From positions 22,617,740-22,681,739 of the forward strand of contig JARCOQ010000012.1 in the NCBI GenBank assembly GCA_029207755.1: DNA of 64,000 nt. Reading direction: 5' to 3'. This stretch comes from Chamaea fasciata. Its lineage: Eukaryota; Chordata; Aves; Passeriformes; Sylviidae. Made by a program: the position numbers and the translations under genes. Shown here piece by piece: positions 27,555-40,440 of the stretch. Position 1 is the stretch's first letter. Each line of letters starts with the position of its first letter. The notes beneath the pieces are model-generated. The model did not search any database. It saw only the letters and a list, made by a program, of their open reading frames with translations, and had not been told where the DNA came from.

Positions 27555-27873
27555 CCATCCATCCATCCATCCATCCATCCATCCATCCATCCATCCATCC
27601 CTCCCCCCATCCATCAGTCCCTCTATCCATCCCTCCATCTATCCCTCCCCCATTCATCCATCCCTCCCTCCACCTCTCCATCCCTCCCTTCATCCATCAA
27701 TACCTCCATCCATGCATTCATCCATCCATCCATCCATCCATCCATCCCTTCATCCATCAATCCCTCCATCCCTCCATCCATCCCTTCATCCATCCCTTCA
27801 TCCATCCATCCATCCATCCATCCATCCATCCATCCATCCATCCATCCATCCACCCATCCATCCCTCCATCCAT
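27555..27873. repeat. (ATCC)n tetranucleotide repeat, about 319 bp
   Basis: A long CCAT/ATCC repeat with CTCC, TTCATCC and ATCA interruptions. The purest blocks lie at both ends (27555-27600 and about 27797-27860). The period of four cycles through all three frames, so the tract is open on both strands and translates as SIHP repeats (plus) or MDGW repeats (minus). Those frames are artefacts. The tract should be highly length-variable and easily mis-assembled. Confidence 0.97.
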
Positions 27874-30800
27874 GTGGCTGCACCAACAGTGTCCTCCCAA
27901 AGCCCAGGGTACAGAGCTCCTGGAATCTGTGTCCTTCAGGATGCTGCAGTGATGGTGGAGCCATCCCATCTCATCCTCAAGGCCTCCCTAAACAACCCCA
28001 GTTAACTCTGTGGCTGATTCATTGAGAAATCCCTCTGGGGTGCTGGTTCCCACAGCTGCTATGCGGAAGTGAGCAGCCCCATGTTCCCACAGAGGGCTCG
28101 GTGTGTTCCACCTCTCAGATGAGGAACTGCTCCCCCAGAACTTTTGGTGAGGTGCTAAAGTAGGGCAAGCAAGGCAGAACTTGGAGCTGGAGTTCCCCCT
28201 TGTCAGGATCACTCAAGTCAATCACTTCCTCAGCCTGGGAAAACACCACTAGCCCTTGGTAAGGGTCAGTTAAATGGTCATGAGCGATTGGAGTGAGTGT
28301 TATTTTGTGTGAACACACTTGTTAGTATTTTTAGTCATGAATTTAAGTGCATGCGAATCCATCTAATGCATTAAATTGATAGTTTTTGGAGTCTGGATTT
28401 CAGAAATAACTCTGTCATGGAAATTAAATGGTATTCAGAGTTTTCCTCTACTGTAGCTATAACTAAAGAATTTTTTAAACTATCACTGTCATCCTCCTAT
28501 TAGCTAAAAACACCCAGACCAAAACCCAACAAGATAATAAGTATTCTAAGGACCTTAATTCTCCCTAAGTACCTTCTAATTCTACGTACCTTAGAAGTAA
28601 GATAGAACTCCATGTAAGTAAATACTTTCTGAAACCTCTGCTAAATGTTATCAAGTTAAAAATTGAGAAATAAAGCTGTCAATGCAGTAATCTTGATTGC
28701 AAAATTATGTAGTCCTTGCTGGTTTAAATGCTGGGGATTTGCTGTCTACCTTGCATTTTGGAGTTGAAAGATTCACTTCTTTCCTTTTCTCTCCAGCTTT
28801 CAAGGAAGTTCATAATTTCTTTAAAACTTTGCTGCTTCCTTTTTTGTGCCACTCAAAATAAAGCGTAGCTTTCAGCTGGTAGAAATACTGAGAGAAAATC
28901 AGGCATAATTTAGTTTTTAGAAGAAATTGAGGTAATGCTTATTAATTTTGACCCTTTAAGATTTTTTGGATAGTTTGCTCGACAGAATTTCATAGCTGAA
29001 GTATCTGAAAGGGATAGTAACATTTCCATGTGGGCAATCAGATTATGAATTTGAATGACTATTTCAGCTCCTTTCAAAGTAGCCTTGCATTGTGTCAGGT
29101 TGCACATATTGCAAATAAATTGTCAGAAAGTGAGTAAAAGTATTGTTCTTGTTGGCCATGGGATGTGGAGGCCTGTTCTAGTTCACTGATTTGCATTTTA
29201 TTTCTTACAAGATCTAACCTGTTTTAACTGTATTTAGCCCCTGGAGTTTGTCTTGATCTGTTTAAGCACTCCAGGAATGTCAGGGCGATGTTCTGCCTGC
29301 AGGTAAAATATCTGGAGTTGATCTACTGTCCTCACTGTGAGGAATATCTTCAGTTTGTTCTGCCCAGTGACCCTGAACAAAAGCAGAGCAGCTGAGTGTG
29401 AAATCTCTTTGCGTTCTCATCAGGACCTCACGGTCTTTCTTCTCCAGGCAGCATTGAAACACCTCACGCTCAACATCTTCTGTGTACTTCTTAAATATGT
29501 CACAGCTTTATTTTGAGAGAAGGAATCAGGGACAATTTTCCTTGAATTTGCCTCGGGCCTGTTTCCAATTAGAAAATCGAGATGGGGTAAGGATTTAATC
29601 TGGGTGCTAAATCAAAAGCAGTTTGTACCTAGAAGTTGTGCAAGGGGAGAAACAAAGCACCTATCTAACTCTGATGGAGGCACTGAAAATCTCCAGAGCA
29701 GGATGAGCACGAGGAATGGCCTTGTTTCCCTAAGTAACTCACGGGGAAAGGCTTAAGTTGTGATTGATGAGAGACCTGAGGAACACTAACAGGATCAGTC
29801 AGCTGGCATTTTGTGATGCTGAGAGCAGTTGCTGAGACAGCCCAGGAGTACACCCCAGGGAGGCTGGCTCTGGGTGGAAGTGTGCTTTCATCCTGCATAA
29901 TTCAGCCATGGCCTTGGTGCTTTCATTTCAGAGCCCTGAAAAGGAACACTTTGTGCTTCTCCCATCGATGCTCACGTTGGTGCAAATGGCATGAGACAGT
30001 GGGAGCGAAACAAGAGAGCAGACGTTTGCCACTCCTTTGAAAAAGGAACCCTTAACCTGCCCTCTGAGCTTCATTTAGCAGAGAATTCCTTAAAGAACTA
30101 TCCAGAACGTGCCAGAAAGAAGAAAAATAACAACCAAGACCCAATCTGCTCATCTGCAGAAGCAATTTAATTACACTTTTGTTTTGTTTATGTAATTTCC
30201 TTCTTCCTCCCCTCCTGTCAGACCCTGTTCTCATCAAGGGATGCCTGCAAGGAAAAGATGTGAATAGGATACAGCTGAAATCTTCTGAGCTCTTGGGACT
30301 TGGTAGGGAATGCAAACCCTGATCCAAAGCCTCCTGATGTCCTTGCTGCCGGACTTCCCTCCAGCTCTTTGGGAGGAGGGAAGGAAGGTGCTCAGGAGGG
30401 CACAGAACCAGGGCAGAGGCAGTGAGTGAGCCTGGCTGCACTGCCCTGTGTGCTCCAAGAGAGGGGCAGCCAGCCCAGGGCAGGTAAATTCACCCACCTT
30501 TAGAGATTCCCTGGCCAAGAAAATATAACTCCTGCTTGTTCTGCCACTGCTGGCTGGTGAAGAAAGTGGCCACAGCTCAGGGCAGTGGAGATGTCTATTT
30601 GGGCCAGATCCAGCTGTGACTCCCTGAGAAAAAGAGACCTCCAAAACCGCCCTGATCTTGGATTGCAGAGTTACCAGAGGGTTGCTCAAGGTAAATTAAC
30701 TTCATAATTTGATAACTGCTTTAATTAGTTTTCTAATTGTACTTATACATCCTTTTCTCCTATTCCTAAAACAATGAAGATGTTTCTGTGTCCAGGATGT

Positions 30801-32744
30801 GATGCTAAGGCTGGGCAGAGGATGTGATATTTGGACATGTTCTGCTGCTCACTTACCCCAATCCTATTTGCTTTTCCTTCCCTTTCAAACAAGCCTATTC
30901 TCTAGGTGGTTGTACCCAAGCACAGCCTTTGCTCCTCTCGTGTCTGATGCCAAAGCACTTCTCAGGTAGTCCTGGCTTTCCTGTTGCAGTTACTCAGCTC
31001 ACCTGCAAAGCCTGACACAGTCTCCAGCTCTGATCATTACCAATCTTCCCTTCTCACATCATCCACACTGTTTTCCTGGCTCTTTATCCAACCCATATTT
31101 ATACTCAATGGCCATGAACTTTACTTATAAAGTGATCTCAAAATCAGGCAGGTTATCATGAAAACTAAAGCTGTTTTTATCCATCTCCTTGCTCCCCAGC
31201 ACTTGCCTTATCTGCAAGTAAAAAAGGTATCCTGCAAAAAGTAAAAAAAGTGTCCTGACCTTGAGTAAAATATTCGTGAAAATCTGTAGTTAGCTCAGGC
31301 AAAATGAGCTCGTTCTTCCTTCAGGGAACTTCCCAGAAACGGCAGAAGTGTTGAGCTTGAAACGCTCACACCAAATATGTCCCTCTGAAGTGCCATAACT
31401 GGTTAAGACTTGACGAGGTTTCCACTGCAGCTGATGCTCTGCAGTCCCAAGTGTCTCCATGGGCGGCCTCTGCCCAGGCTGTGGCCAAAGGATTTTCCCC
31501 AGGCTCAGGATCTGTGTGTGCTCCCATTTCTCTGTGGCTCAGCAGAGCTGTTTTGCTGTGTTCATGTGTCAGCTCTGGCAGCTAGATGTGTTTCTGTTTG
31601 CCAGCTAGGCACTGCTATCCTTCTGCAGTGTATTTAAATTCTGTGTACCAAGGAGCACAAAGGGAAATCTGTTGATAGGTTTGTTAATTGTGGGTATATA
31701 ATGGTATCTTTTGGAGAACAGCACCTGGCCAGGCTGGAATGTGCTGCCAGTTGGCACTTTGGGGATACCTTAAAGTCAGGACAAAAGCTCTCTGTGATGC
31801 AGCTGTTCACACCACTCTCACTGTGCAGGGCACAGAAGAGGCTCTCTGCAGCATCTGAAGGGCGAGCGAAGGGGAAGTAGCCTTGATTGTATTACACAGG
31901 GAAGAGAAGAGGAGATGAAACACAGGCTGGTGCCCCGTTTGTAAAATAAAGGTTCCAATTACACAAGGTGCTGCTGCATCTGTGCCTCCCTGACAGCTGT
32001 GAGGAGAATGAAAGCCACAGCTCTCGTTACATTAAGATATTAATAATTAATTCTTACTTGGAATTCTGCATGCTTGGGCACTGTACAGAAGACTGGTTTG
32101 GGTTAAGGCTGAAATTTTAGGGCCACCTTTCCCTCCTAACTGTCAAAGGACACAAGTACTCAGAGCCCAAGGGTCTGTCTCCAGTGATGGGTGCAGAGAG
32201 ATCCAACAGGCTCAGGGACAGAGAGTGACACGAGGGCCAGCTGGGGAATGGGTGTGGGACCCTCCTGAGCCAGTGTGGGCTGCTTTGCTCTTGGTGGGGA
32301 CACGAAGGGGACAGGTAAAGCTGCTGGTGTGGCAGCAGTTCCTGCCTGACAGCTGGGGCTGGAGGTCACCTGAACCCCCAGGAGCTCTGTAGCTTGGCTG
32401 ATCACTTGTGCCATTCCCCCGTGGAATTTTCTGAGCAAAAAGGGAAACTGGGCCTGGGTTGTTGCTTTGAGGAAGAGCATCCAAGGCTCGGTGTTTCTGA
32501 GGATTGTTTTGGGAAATGAGCTGCACCTAAAAGAAAATATTTCTTCAGCTGAGATGGGGGCTAACACGGGCCTCTGAGGTGCTGGCTGGGATCAGTGGGA
32601 TGTAGGGTTTGGCCTGGCAGCCTGATTGTCCCGGGGCAGGATTGCGAGCTGAGTGTGGGCTGAGCCCCCTCCCAGCTCTGCTCCTGCCCTTGGTGTGATC
32701 TGGGGCCTGAACCTGCTGCTGGCCCTTCCCACCCCAAGGTGAGC
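27874..32744. other. non-coding DNA, no gene recognised
   Basis: Mixed-composition sequence. An imperfect direct repeat of about 22 bp (AAGTAAAAAAGGTATCCTGC and a diverged second copy) lies near 31216-31257. Open frames are at most about 150 codons and overlap on both strands. No CR1 copy or structured RNA was recognised. Confidence 0.5.
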
Positions 32745-33308
32745 ATGGGGCTGCTGAGTGTCCCCCAAAATGAACTCCTGCACAGCCCAACGTGGGGCTG
32801 CTGAGTGTCCCCCAAAAAGAACTCCTGCACAGCCCAACGTGGGGCTGCTGAGTGTCCCCCAAAAAGAACTCCTGCACATCCCAACATGGGGCTGCTGAGT
32901 GTCCCCCAAAAAGAACTCCTGCACACCCCAACGTGGGGCTGCTGAGTGTCCCCCAAAAAGAACTCCTGCACACCCCAACGTGGGGCTGCTGAGTGTCCTC
33001 CAAAAGGAACTCCTGCACACCCCAACGTGGGGCTGCTGAGTGTCCCCCAAAAAGAACTCCTGCACATCCCAACATGGGGCTGCTGAGTGTCCCCCAAAAA
33101 GAACTCCTGCACACCCCAACGTGGGGCTGCTGAGTGTCCCCCAAAAGGAACTCCTGCACAGCCCAACGTGGGGCTGCTGAGTGTCCCCCAAAAAGAACTC
33201 CTGCACAGCCCAACGTGGGGCTGCTGAGTATCCCCCAAAAAGAACTCCTGCACAGCCCAACGTGGGGCTGCTGAGTGTCCCCCAAAAAGAACTCCTGCAC
33301 AGCCCAGT
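32745..33308. repeat. 47-bp minisatellite, 12 tandem copies
   Basis: Twelve head-to-tail units of exactly 47 bp (12 x 47 = 564), starting at 32745, 32792, 32839 and so on to 33262. The unit begins GTGGGGCTGCTGAGTGTCCC, continues with an A-run, and ends CTCCTGCACAGCCCAAC. Variation is limited to a few sites: GTGG or ATGG at the start; AAAAAGA or AAAAGGA; CACAG, CACAC or CACAT near the end. Because 47 is not divisible by three, all three minus-strand frames stay open (222-278 codons) and repeat as a 47-residue cycle. No gene needs to be invoked. Confidence 0.97.
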
Positions 33309-35479
33309 GTGACCCAGCCATGTGTTACCTGCAGTGCTGGAGGTGGAGCAGAGCCAGGAGTGGCTGCTGCCTTCTGCATGGAGAATAGCTCTCTCATTTC
33401 ACTGCCAGCCTAGCTCAGCAGAGCCTGCCTGGCTTTGAGGAATGCCTTTATTAGTTGGCTGTGATCTGTTGGCAAATTAGGCCGCGCCAAATGTGCCTGC
33501 AGCCTCCTGCTGTGAGGAGGATGCTCCTCAGATCCTCAGCACACCTTGGAGATGTTTGCACATTACTGAGTGTTTGCAGTCTATTTGTCCTGCCTTTGAT
33601 CATGTCCTTGCAGAGTGTATTCTACTTGCATGCCCTTCCCTCTCTCAGCATTGATCCTTTTTATAGTCTTTTCTAACAACTTGTGTTTCAATTCTCTTAC
33701 AGCTCTCTAATTAGTGTTCTTTTCTTCCAGTGCTGAGGCAAAGCCCGGGTCTGTTGTACGGGCTGATATTGTGGCTCAACACACACTACCTGAAACGTGG
33801 ATGTGAGCATTATGTAGTGCATTATATGAACCGCTTGTTAAATTTGGCATTTTATGCATGGTTATGGGGAGTGCAGCAATACAGTAAAAGGGATATCTGG
33901 AAGGCATTTTTTGATGCCTCAGATTTCAATCACACAAACTGAATTTGCTTATTTGTCATAGAAGGGGATAAAATTAGACTTGATGTTAAACTATAAATGA
34001 AGGGAAAATGAATTTTAGGTTAGGTGTATCCCCCCAGCTGGCAAAAATCTATTGGCCTGTGAAGGCTTTGCTCTGCTGGCTGTGCCACAGAGAAGGTGTG
34101 ATCTGCCCATGGCTCTGTCACAAGCCGTCTCTGCATTTTTGGGCACACCTCCTGCCTGGGCTGGCTCCCGTGCCTGCTGCCAGCAACAGAGTGGCCGTGT
34201 GCTGTGCTTGCCAGAGATTTACAATGAATACACCAAATATCTCCCCTCAAGCTGTGCTAGGAGACTGTGTGTGTTTAGACACATGCTGGATAATAGCACA
34301 CCATCCCATGCATGCTTCCAAGTTCTGCAAAATACCCCCTCAGCTTCCATTTCTTTTCCTGGAGAAGTTACCAGATGCTTTGTTATTGTTTTGCAAAGCA
34401 GGCTGCATATTGCCCATATGTTTTCCCCCTTGTTTTTCAGGAGACAAACTAAACGTTAGTGCCTGTTTCAAGTACTCATCAAATATTTTAGATGGGTTGG
34501 GAGTGAGAAAAAGAGCTTTTCAGAGCATGGTGCAGGCAGAAAATCTGTGCAGTGGGGCATCCTGGCCACGGCAGGCTGGAGTGGGGCTCCTGGGTGGCAC
34601 AGGCTTGAAGGGAAAGGATTAATAACCTTCATACTCCTGCAAGAAAGGGAATATTTCAGGGTGATAGCCAAGCCTCCTGGCAAGAGGTTTTTGATCCTTT
34701 AATCTCCTTTTTGAAGAAAAGGAGATGAGTTTCTTCCACTGGGACTGGGAGAGCTGTCAGCAGCCAGAGGAGGTGCAGGAGCAAGGGGGAGGCTGGGGCA
34801 GGCTGGAAGTCTTAAAGCCACGCAAGAAAGGGAGAGAGGCTGTTCTCTGGGGCTGCTGGAGCACAGGGGGATTGAGGTGAACGACACTTAATTACAGGTC
34901 TTTGTTTTATGTTCTGCTGCTTGACAGAGGCCTCTTTAAGGGCATAAAGCTATAGCTGCACATTCTGTAAAAATGGGAATTCTGGGATGAAGGCACCATT
35001 CAGATAGTGCAGCTATTCAGGTGAGTTTAGGTCTACCCAGAAAACGAAGACATGTCTGGAAGTGAATGTTTATAAATTATGTACATATCCCAGAGTAAAT
35101 ATTAGTCAGAACCGGGGGATAGATTCCTGTGAATAGTGCCTTACTTCCCAAGTATTCCCTTAGGTGCTGATGCAGCTGTGCTGATATTTAGGGATCTGAA
35201 GGAATTTGGATGGAAACTGGCAGATACCCGTGTTTTGCTTTGTTGAATTTTCAGGAAGAAATTACTGTTTCAAAGTTTCTGATAAATAGTTTGCTGTGTA
35301 AAACTCAGTCAAATGGTGCATAACTCAAAACATTTCCCCGTCATCAAAGTCCCCAGTAATTTCTACACTATTTCATCTTGATTTTGTAAATGGCTTTTTG
35401 TTAAACTGCTTTGGGGAAGGGGGACAACTTTGCCATTTTTAATATGTCTTTTTGCACTTCTTCATCTCATGCAATGCTG
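33309..35479. other. non-coding DNA, no gene recognised
   Basis: No repeat family recognised. A 204-codon plus-strand frame at 34008-34622 overlaps a 135-codon frame in another plus frame and resembles no known protein. I treat it as a chance frame. Confidence 0.5.
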
Positions 35480-35489
35480 TAATAAAAAG

Positions 35490-35506
35490 TTTGCCTAGCA
35501 ACCAAT
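35490..35506 (+). promoter_or_regulatory. candidate RFX X-box overlapping a CCAAT box
   Basis: The sequence TTTGCCTAGCAAC (35490-35502) fits the RFX X-box consensus (GTNRCC, 0-3 spacer, RGYAAC) at 11 of 12 fixed positions. It runs directly into CCAAT (35502-35506), the NF-Y core. The match is seen; binding is inferred. The adjacent TGACA cluster makes a regulatory element here more plausible, but single sites of this length do occur by chance. Confidence 0.3.
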
Positions 35507-35528
35507 GGATTATGGAAAAGCTTATTAA

Positions 35529-35577
35529 TGTCACTTATTGACACAACCTTGACAATTCAGCTGTCAAAAGGTTGACA
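35529..35577. promoter_or_regulatory. cluster of five TGACA/TGTCA sites (MEIS/TGIF/PREP type)
   Basis: Five copies of the TALE-homeodomain core TGACA, in either orientation, lie within 49 bp: 35529-35533 (TGTCA), 35539-35543, 35550-35554, 35562-35566 (TGTCA) and 35573-35577. A sixth lies at 35635-35639. The third and fourth form an inverted pair, TGACA-7 bp-TGTCA. About 0.1 such sites would be expected by chance in 49 bp. The clustering is seen; enhancer function is inference. Confidence 0.35.
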
Positions 35578-35639
35578 TTTCAATGGGTGGAGAGTGCAAG
35601 AGATTATTAATAGTGTAATTTCTGACGTGTTTCATGTCA

Positions 35640-38600
35640 GAGTGGAAATAGCAATTGCTTAGGAGCAGAATCTTGACTGCTCTGAGATCAGCTGAAAGGC
35701 CCAGAAGGAAGCAGAGACCACAGGTTGGTTGTAGGTACTTTAAGTCCCTGATTTGCTGTCAAGGGAGAGAAAGGCTCATCCAGAGTGGGGTTTCTTTGGA
35801 GAAAAGACTGTTCTAGGAGAAAGCTGGAAGTGTTCCTGATACCTCACAGGGATCTATAGTTGGGAGGGAAAAGGTCTGTGATCTGGTGGCTTCTCTGCCT
35901 TCAGAAGCTTCCAGACATTTCTGTTTGTGGCCAGATTGAGAAAGGAATGAGTTTTCTCCAGAATACTTCCTTAGCAATGCTCCACGACTCTGGCTCCAGC
36001 TATCTGTGCCATTTTACTCTAAAGTGCCATAGATTTTTATTGCACTTGAACTCTACTCTGACCACTACCTACTGCTTTGCAGATGGCAGCACAACCATCC
36101 GTATGAAGTCACCCCTGCTTTGGTTCCAGGCACACTCAGTGTCCCTGTGGAAGGTGAGCTCTGGTGTCACTCCATGGCCACAGCTGGTTTTCCACTGGCA
36201 GAAACTGCTGTGATTGGCACTGTGCCTCTGTGACCTCCCTCCTGTAGCTGCTGGAAAAGTCTCCTGCTCCAGCTGGAGACAAATGAGACAGGAATATGAA
36301 AATGAGGAGCCATGTTCTGGCACTGAATTTCTGGGAGCAGGAGCAGTGAACAGAATGCAGCTCGGAGGAGGTCCCCATCACTGAGGCTCTGCTTCTGCTC
36401 TGTGGGGGGAATAAAGCTGATGGAAATTCTGGCTGCTCAGACTGGCGGGCTCTGCTCTGTCTCTCCTGCCTGGGGGAGGCCTGCAGTTGGAGCTGTGATA
36501 AATGCTCTGGATGTTTTATTGTGGTGTTCCCGCCCAGCCATGCCTGTTACCCGCTCTGGTTACCGGGGCCTTTGGCAGCCCAGCCCTGGGAGCAGCTGTG
36601 GGTTCACCAGGGCCAGCCAGAGCCCAAACCTGCAGCGCTGGGCTCCTCCTGCGTGTCCGTGAGTCGGGGTGCTCAGGACTGGACGGCCTCAGCACACCTG
36701 TGTCAGTCAGCCCCTGAGCCTGGTCTGGTGCTCTCCTGGAGTCAATGCTAATCAGCTGTGACTTGGAGAATTAGGTGTAAAAATAGAGCTTTGTGGTGGC
36801 TGTGCTGGGCAGGTCTGCAAGGGAAGTTGCACACATGCCAGGACAGTGCACACACTGTAAATCTCTGCCCTCCATTGCATATAAAATTAATTACAAGCTA
36901 CTAAGACTTTACAAGCAAGTGAATCTGATTCACCCACATCATAACTTGCATGAAAATAATGCCTGTACTTCAACAGATGAGCATATAAATGAAAATGTTA
37001 AAAATAAAATTACTTTATTTCATCCTTAATTTGTGGTGGTTCAAGGCAATAACTGTCATAGACAAATTAATATGCTTTATTAGGAAATCAACATGTTGGA
37101 GATGTAGCCTAATCTGTTCTGCAAGGGAATCATGCCAGCATGTAATGACAATACATAATGTATACAATTCCTATTGACTTTTTTCTGCTTAGCAGCTTGA
37201 ATGAGTAGTAGCTTCTAAACTGGTGAGTGCAGAAGTCTTGCAGAACTCCTGAAGTCTTTTAATCTAAGAGACAGCAGGTTGGAAAACATAGAATTACTAA
37301 AGCATAGTAACAATTTTTAGCTGAACAGGAAAATGCCACAGGGCTGTTAATTATTAAAGACGCCGAAAGTGTTATTTACATGCCTGGTCATGAATTTCTT
37401 CTACGTGCATACAATACACCTCTCAGTGTCTCACAAATCAGGAGATCCTGGTTCTTCCCAATTATCCACAGCTTGTTAGGCCTTCAAACATTGCACAATA
37501 AACACAGGAAGCTCCATTTCACAAATAACTAAATGTGAATTAGTCAATTAAAGCTGTGGTCCTGCTCTGCAGTCCATGGATCTCTTCTGTGTAATGCTGT
37601 AAGATGCTTTAAAGTCCTGTTTTGCACATGTATTTTAAAAAATGCTACTCCTGATTGCTGCTCTGCACAGTTGAAATAGCTTTCTTAACTAAAGGTGGAG
37701 AAAATTGATTAGAACAGCTAGACTGTGGTTAAAGAAATAGTCATAAGTTCCCTGTTAATCGATGAACAATTCTGTATAGCAGTAATGAATTCCGATATTT
37801 TTCCCTGTATTTAAAGCGTCTGGCAACAGGCCAGAGGTACTGAGGCTATGGGTTAGAGTCTGTTTTGGAAACAGCAAACAGGATTTTAACTGCATGATAC
37901 CAATTGACTTCCAGCGTTTACAAAAAAATGGATTAATGGCCTCAGCTCTGAGGGAATTAGTAATCCTTCCCTCTACTCTCTCAGTGCACTAACAGTGGGT
38001 TTGCAGTGTTGGCTGGGTTTGATCACTGGCCTTCTGCAGGAGGGATAGGTGAGGGATAAAATGCAAAGCAGGCAAGAGTTGCATCCCCCAGAGGTGTTTT
38101 ATGAGCTCCTGAAAGGGGCAGTGCAATTCCCTGTGCTGAGTACCCGTGTCACTCTTTGATAAAGACGTGTCTGTACACTTTGTCTGGCAGGGCCCGGAGT
38201 GTCTTCCGTGGAAAACCTCTCGGAAAGCAACGCAAGAATGGAATAATTCCCTACATTTTGTGCTTGTGTGTACATAAGTAGGGGTAAAAAGGCAGCACCC
38301 TCTGCCATTTGGGCAGCAAATGTCCCATGTCCCACCTGCTCTGTGCTGCCACTGCCTGACACCTCACACGAACAGTCCTGTCCCTGACCCATGTGAGTGC
38401 CTGGCTTACGCTGTACAGCAAATTGTAGTTTTCCTGTGGTTTTCTACGGCCATTTTTCCATTTCTTTGGAGCTGTTTGGTGAGCCTGCCGGTGCCTGGCT
38501 GGGGTTTCGTGGCAGCCACGTCACCTCCTCTGCTGGCCACGAGTTCCCAGCGGTGACAGCCCCGGGACTGCGTGGGGCTGCTGTGGCCCCTGGGCTGCCC

Positions 38601-40072
38601 CTCCCCGGGGACTGCTTCAAACAGATGGTGACAGCACTGGGGAGTGCAAACACCCCAAATATCCCCATTCACCCCCTGGTCCTTCCCCTCTCTGCCTGGG
38701 AGTACGGAGCGAAAACTGGCGCCGGGAAAAGCGCTGGAATCAGCTTCACAAAACCCCCCTGCTCCTTTGGTCTGGTTTTCAGTGGAAGGAAATATCTGCA
38801 TTTCAGAAGGAAATGGAGAAGACTCCTCTCTTTTTGTGTGGCCAAGTGGAGCTGCAGAATTTTGCAGAGCTCTTTGATGAAGAAAGAGTGCAAGACAGCC
38901 ATCTGGTCCCTGCCCATCAGCATTCACAGCCCTCCCAGCAATTTGCATTCTTCGTTTGCCGCCGAGTGAGTGCTGTTTCCAAGACACAGGGGAGTCTAGA
39001 GAGACTTGTGAAGAGACCATTTTATTCCTTGTGATACCATTTATTAGGGAGATAATTAAAAATTCACCACAAATGTGCCTTAATTAATACATCAAGATGA
39101 GAATGTAAAGCCCTTAGGGTGGAAGAAGAAACTTCACCTTTAAATATAAAATGTACCTTACTTGCTTTAAAGTAGACCTTCGAGAATGGCAGTTTTACTT
39201 ATCTAAGCTTTTTGGAAAGTTGAAATCTCTTTGTAACAGTTAGATAATGGTTTCAGCTGCTTTTTTTTGTAGGCAAGGAAATAACAGCACGTACTGAAGT
39301 GGAATACTGGTATTTTCATACCTGGGAAATTATCTGTTTTATGCTTTTGGTAGATACATTATCTGAGTAATTGTGGGAGAAATTCAGGCCTTGTGTGTAA
39401 TATAAAACACCAAATAGAGCTTTTAAGGAGAAAAATGCTTTTCAAACTTTGTTTTCTGGAGATTGGAGAAAAGGGAAAATTCTTAAACAGGTGCCTTATA
39501 TGTAACAGGCCGTATTATTCAGAAAAATCACAACAGTGTTATAAATTCATTCCACAAGTTATTTCTCTCAGGATCTTACTCAGTACCTCCGCATTTAATG
39601 TGTGTCTCCTAAGGTTGGCTGCTGTGCTCTTTGGGTTTTATTGAAACTGTGTTGACATTAAACCCACCTAAATACTGAACACAAACTGCCTGGGAAACAC
39701 AAACAGAACAGGATGCCTTTGCTGTGCCTGGCACAGACAACAGAACGTTCTCTTGGGGTTTGTGGGTGCCTGAGAGAAATCTCTGGGGATTAAATGGGCT
39801 GAGCCTGCCCTGGCCATGCCCGAGCACTTGGATGGAGGTGCTCTGCTCTGGGCTCTGGGCTCTGGGCTGACCCTGCTGCCTCAGGGAACACGGGCAACAA
39901 AGATCCTCCCAGAAACTGGAGTAGAACAGTAAATTTGTGGCCTTGGTTCTATTCAATGCTAACTAGACAGTGCCCTTAAAGAGTGACACTTTTGTGGAAT
40001 CCTGCACTTTACTTTTAATCAAGAGGCAAAGTAATTTGAACCTAAAGGGAAAATTGCCCATTGTGTTTGGGC
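35640..40072. other. non-coding DNA with a moderately CpG-rich patch at about 38.49-38.74 kb
   Basis: No gene recognised. The interval 38490-38745 has roughly a dozen CpGs by eye, more than its surroundings. It carries overlapping open frames on both strands (190 and 204 codons), none recognisable. It could be a weak CpG island or simply GC-rich DNA. A short GGGCTCT triplication lies at about 39845-39868. Confidence 0.45.
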
Positions 40073-40079
40073 TTTTTTT

Positions 40080-40113
<34 letters not shown>
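40073..40113. repeat. poly(T) followed by (TA)n
   Basis: T12 followed by about 14 TA dinucleotides. It is a simple repeat that gives a spurious IYIYIY string in one frame. Confidence 0.95.
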
Positions 40114-40115
<2 letters not shown>

Positions 40116-40440
40116 TCTGGTTGGAGTTGACAGAGCATGAAGGAAAAATAAAACAACTCAGAATGAAAGGAAGTGTCAGATACTATGAGAAGTTAGTTCA
40201 CCCATCTGAACATCTGTCCGCTGTGCACCCCAGAGCTCCTGAGGCTCTGTGCACTGCTGAGGTGATGGGACTTTGGAAGTTAAAGCAGCTTGAAGAGGTA
40301 TCAACTTCCCTTCAATTTCTCCATCTTCAAAGAGGAAGGAACTAGAGGAAAAGTTAGCTTCATGGAAGAGCTGTTATATAGAACTTTTGGGGAGAGAAAG
40401 ACTTTTTTGGATATCTTAAATTCATAAAACAGTGTGTTAG

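Noticed and set aside
27547..28005. SIHP-repeat or MDGW-repeat proteins from long open frames
   Set aside because: They are direct translations of the (ATCC)n microsatellite on either strand.
32745..33308. CRISPR-like array of regular repeats
   Set aside because: Units are contiguous 47-bp tandem copies with no unique spacers, in a vertebrate genome; it is a minisatellite.
34008..34622. 204-codon plus-strand open frame as a gene
   Set aside because: Not similar to any protein I know, and an overlapping 135-codon frame is open in another phase.
36880..37170. Cluster of TAAT/ATTA homeodomain cores
   Set aside because: About nine cores are present, but roughly seven would be expected by chance in 290 bp of this AT content.
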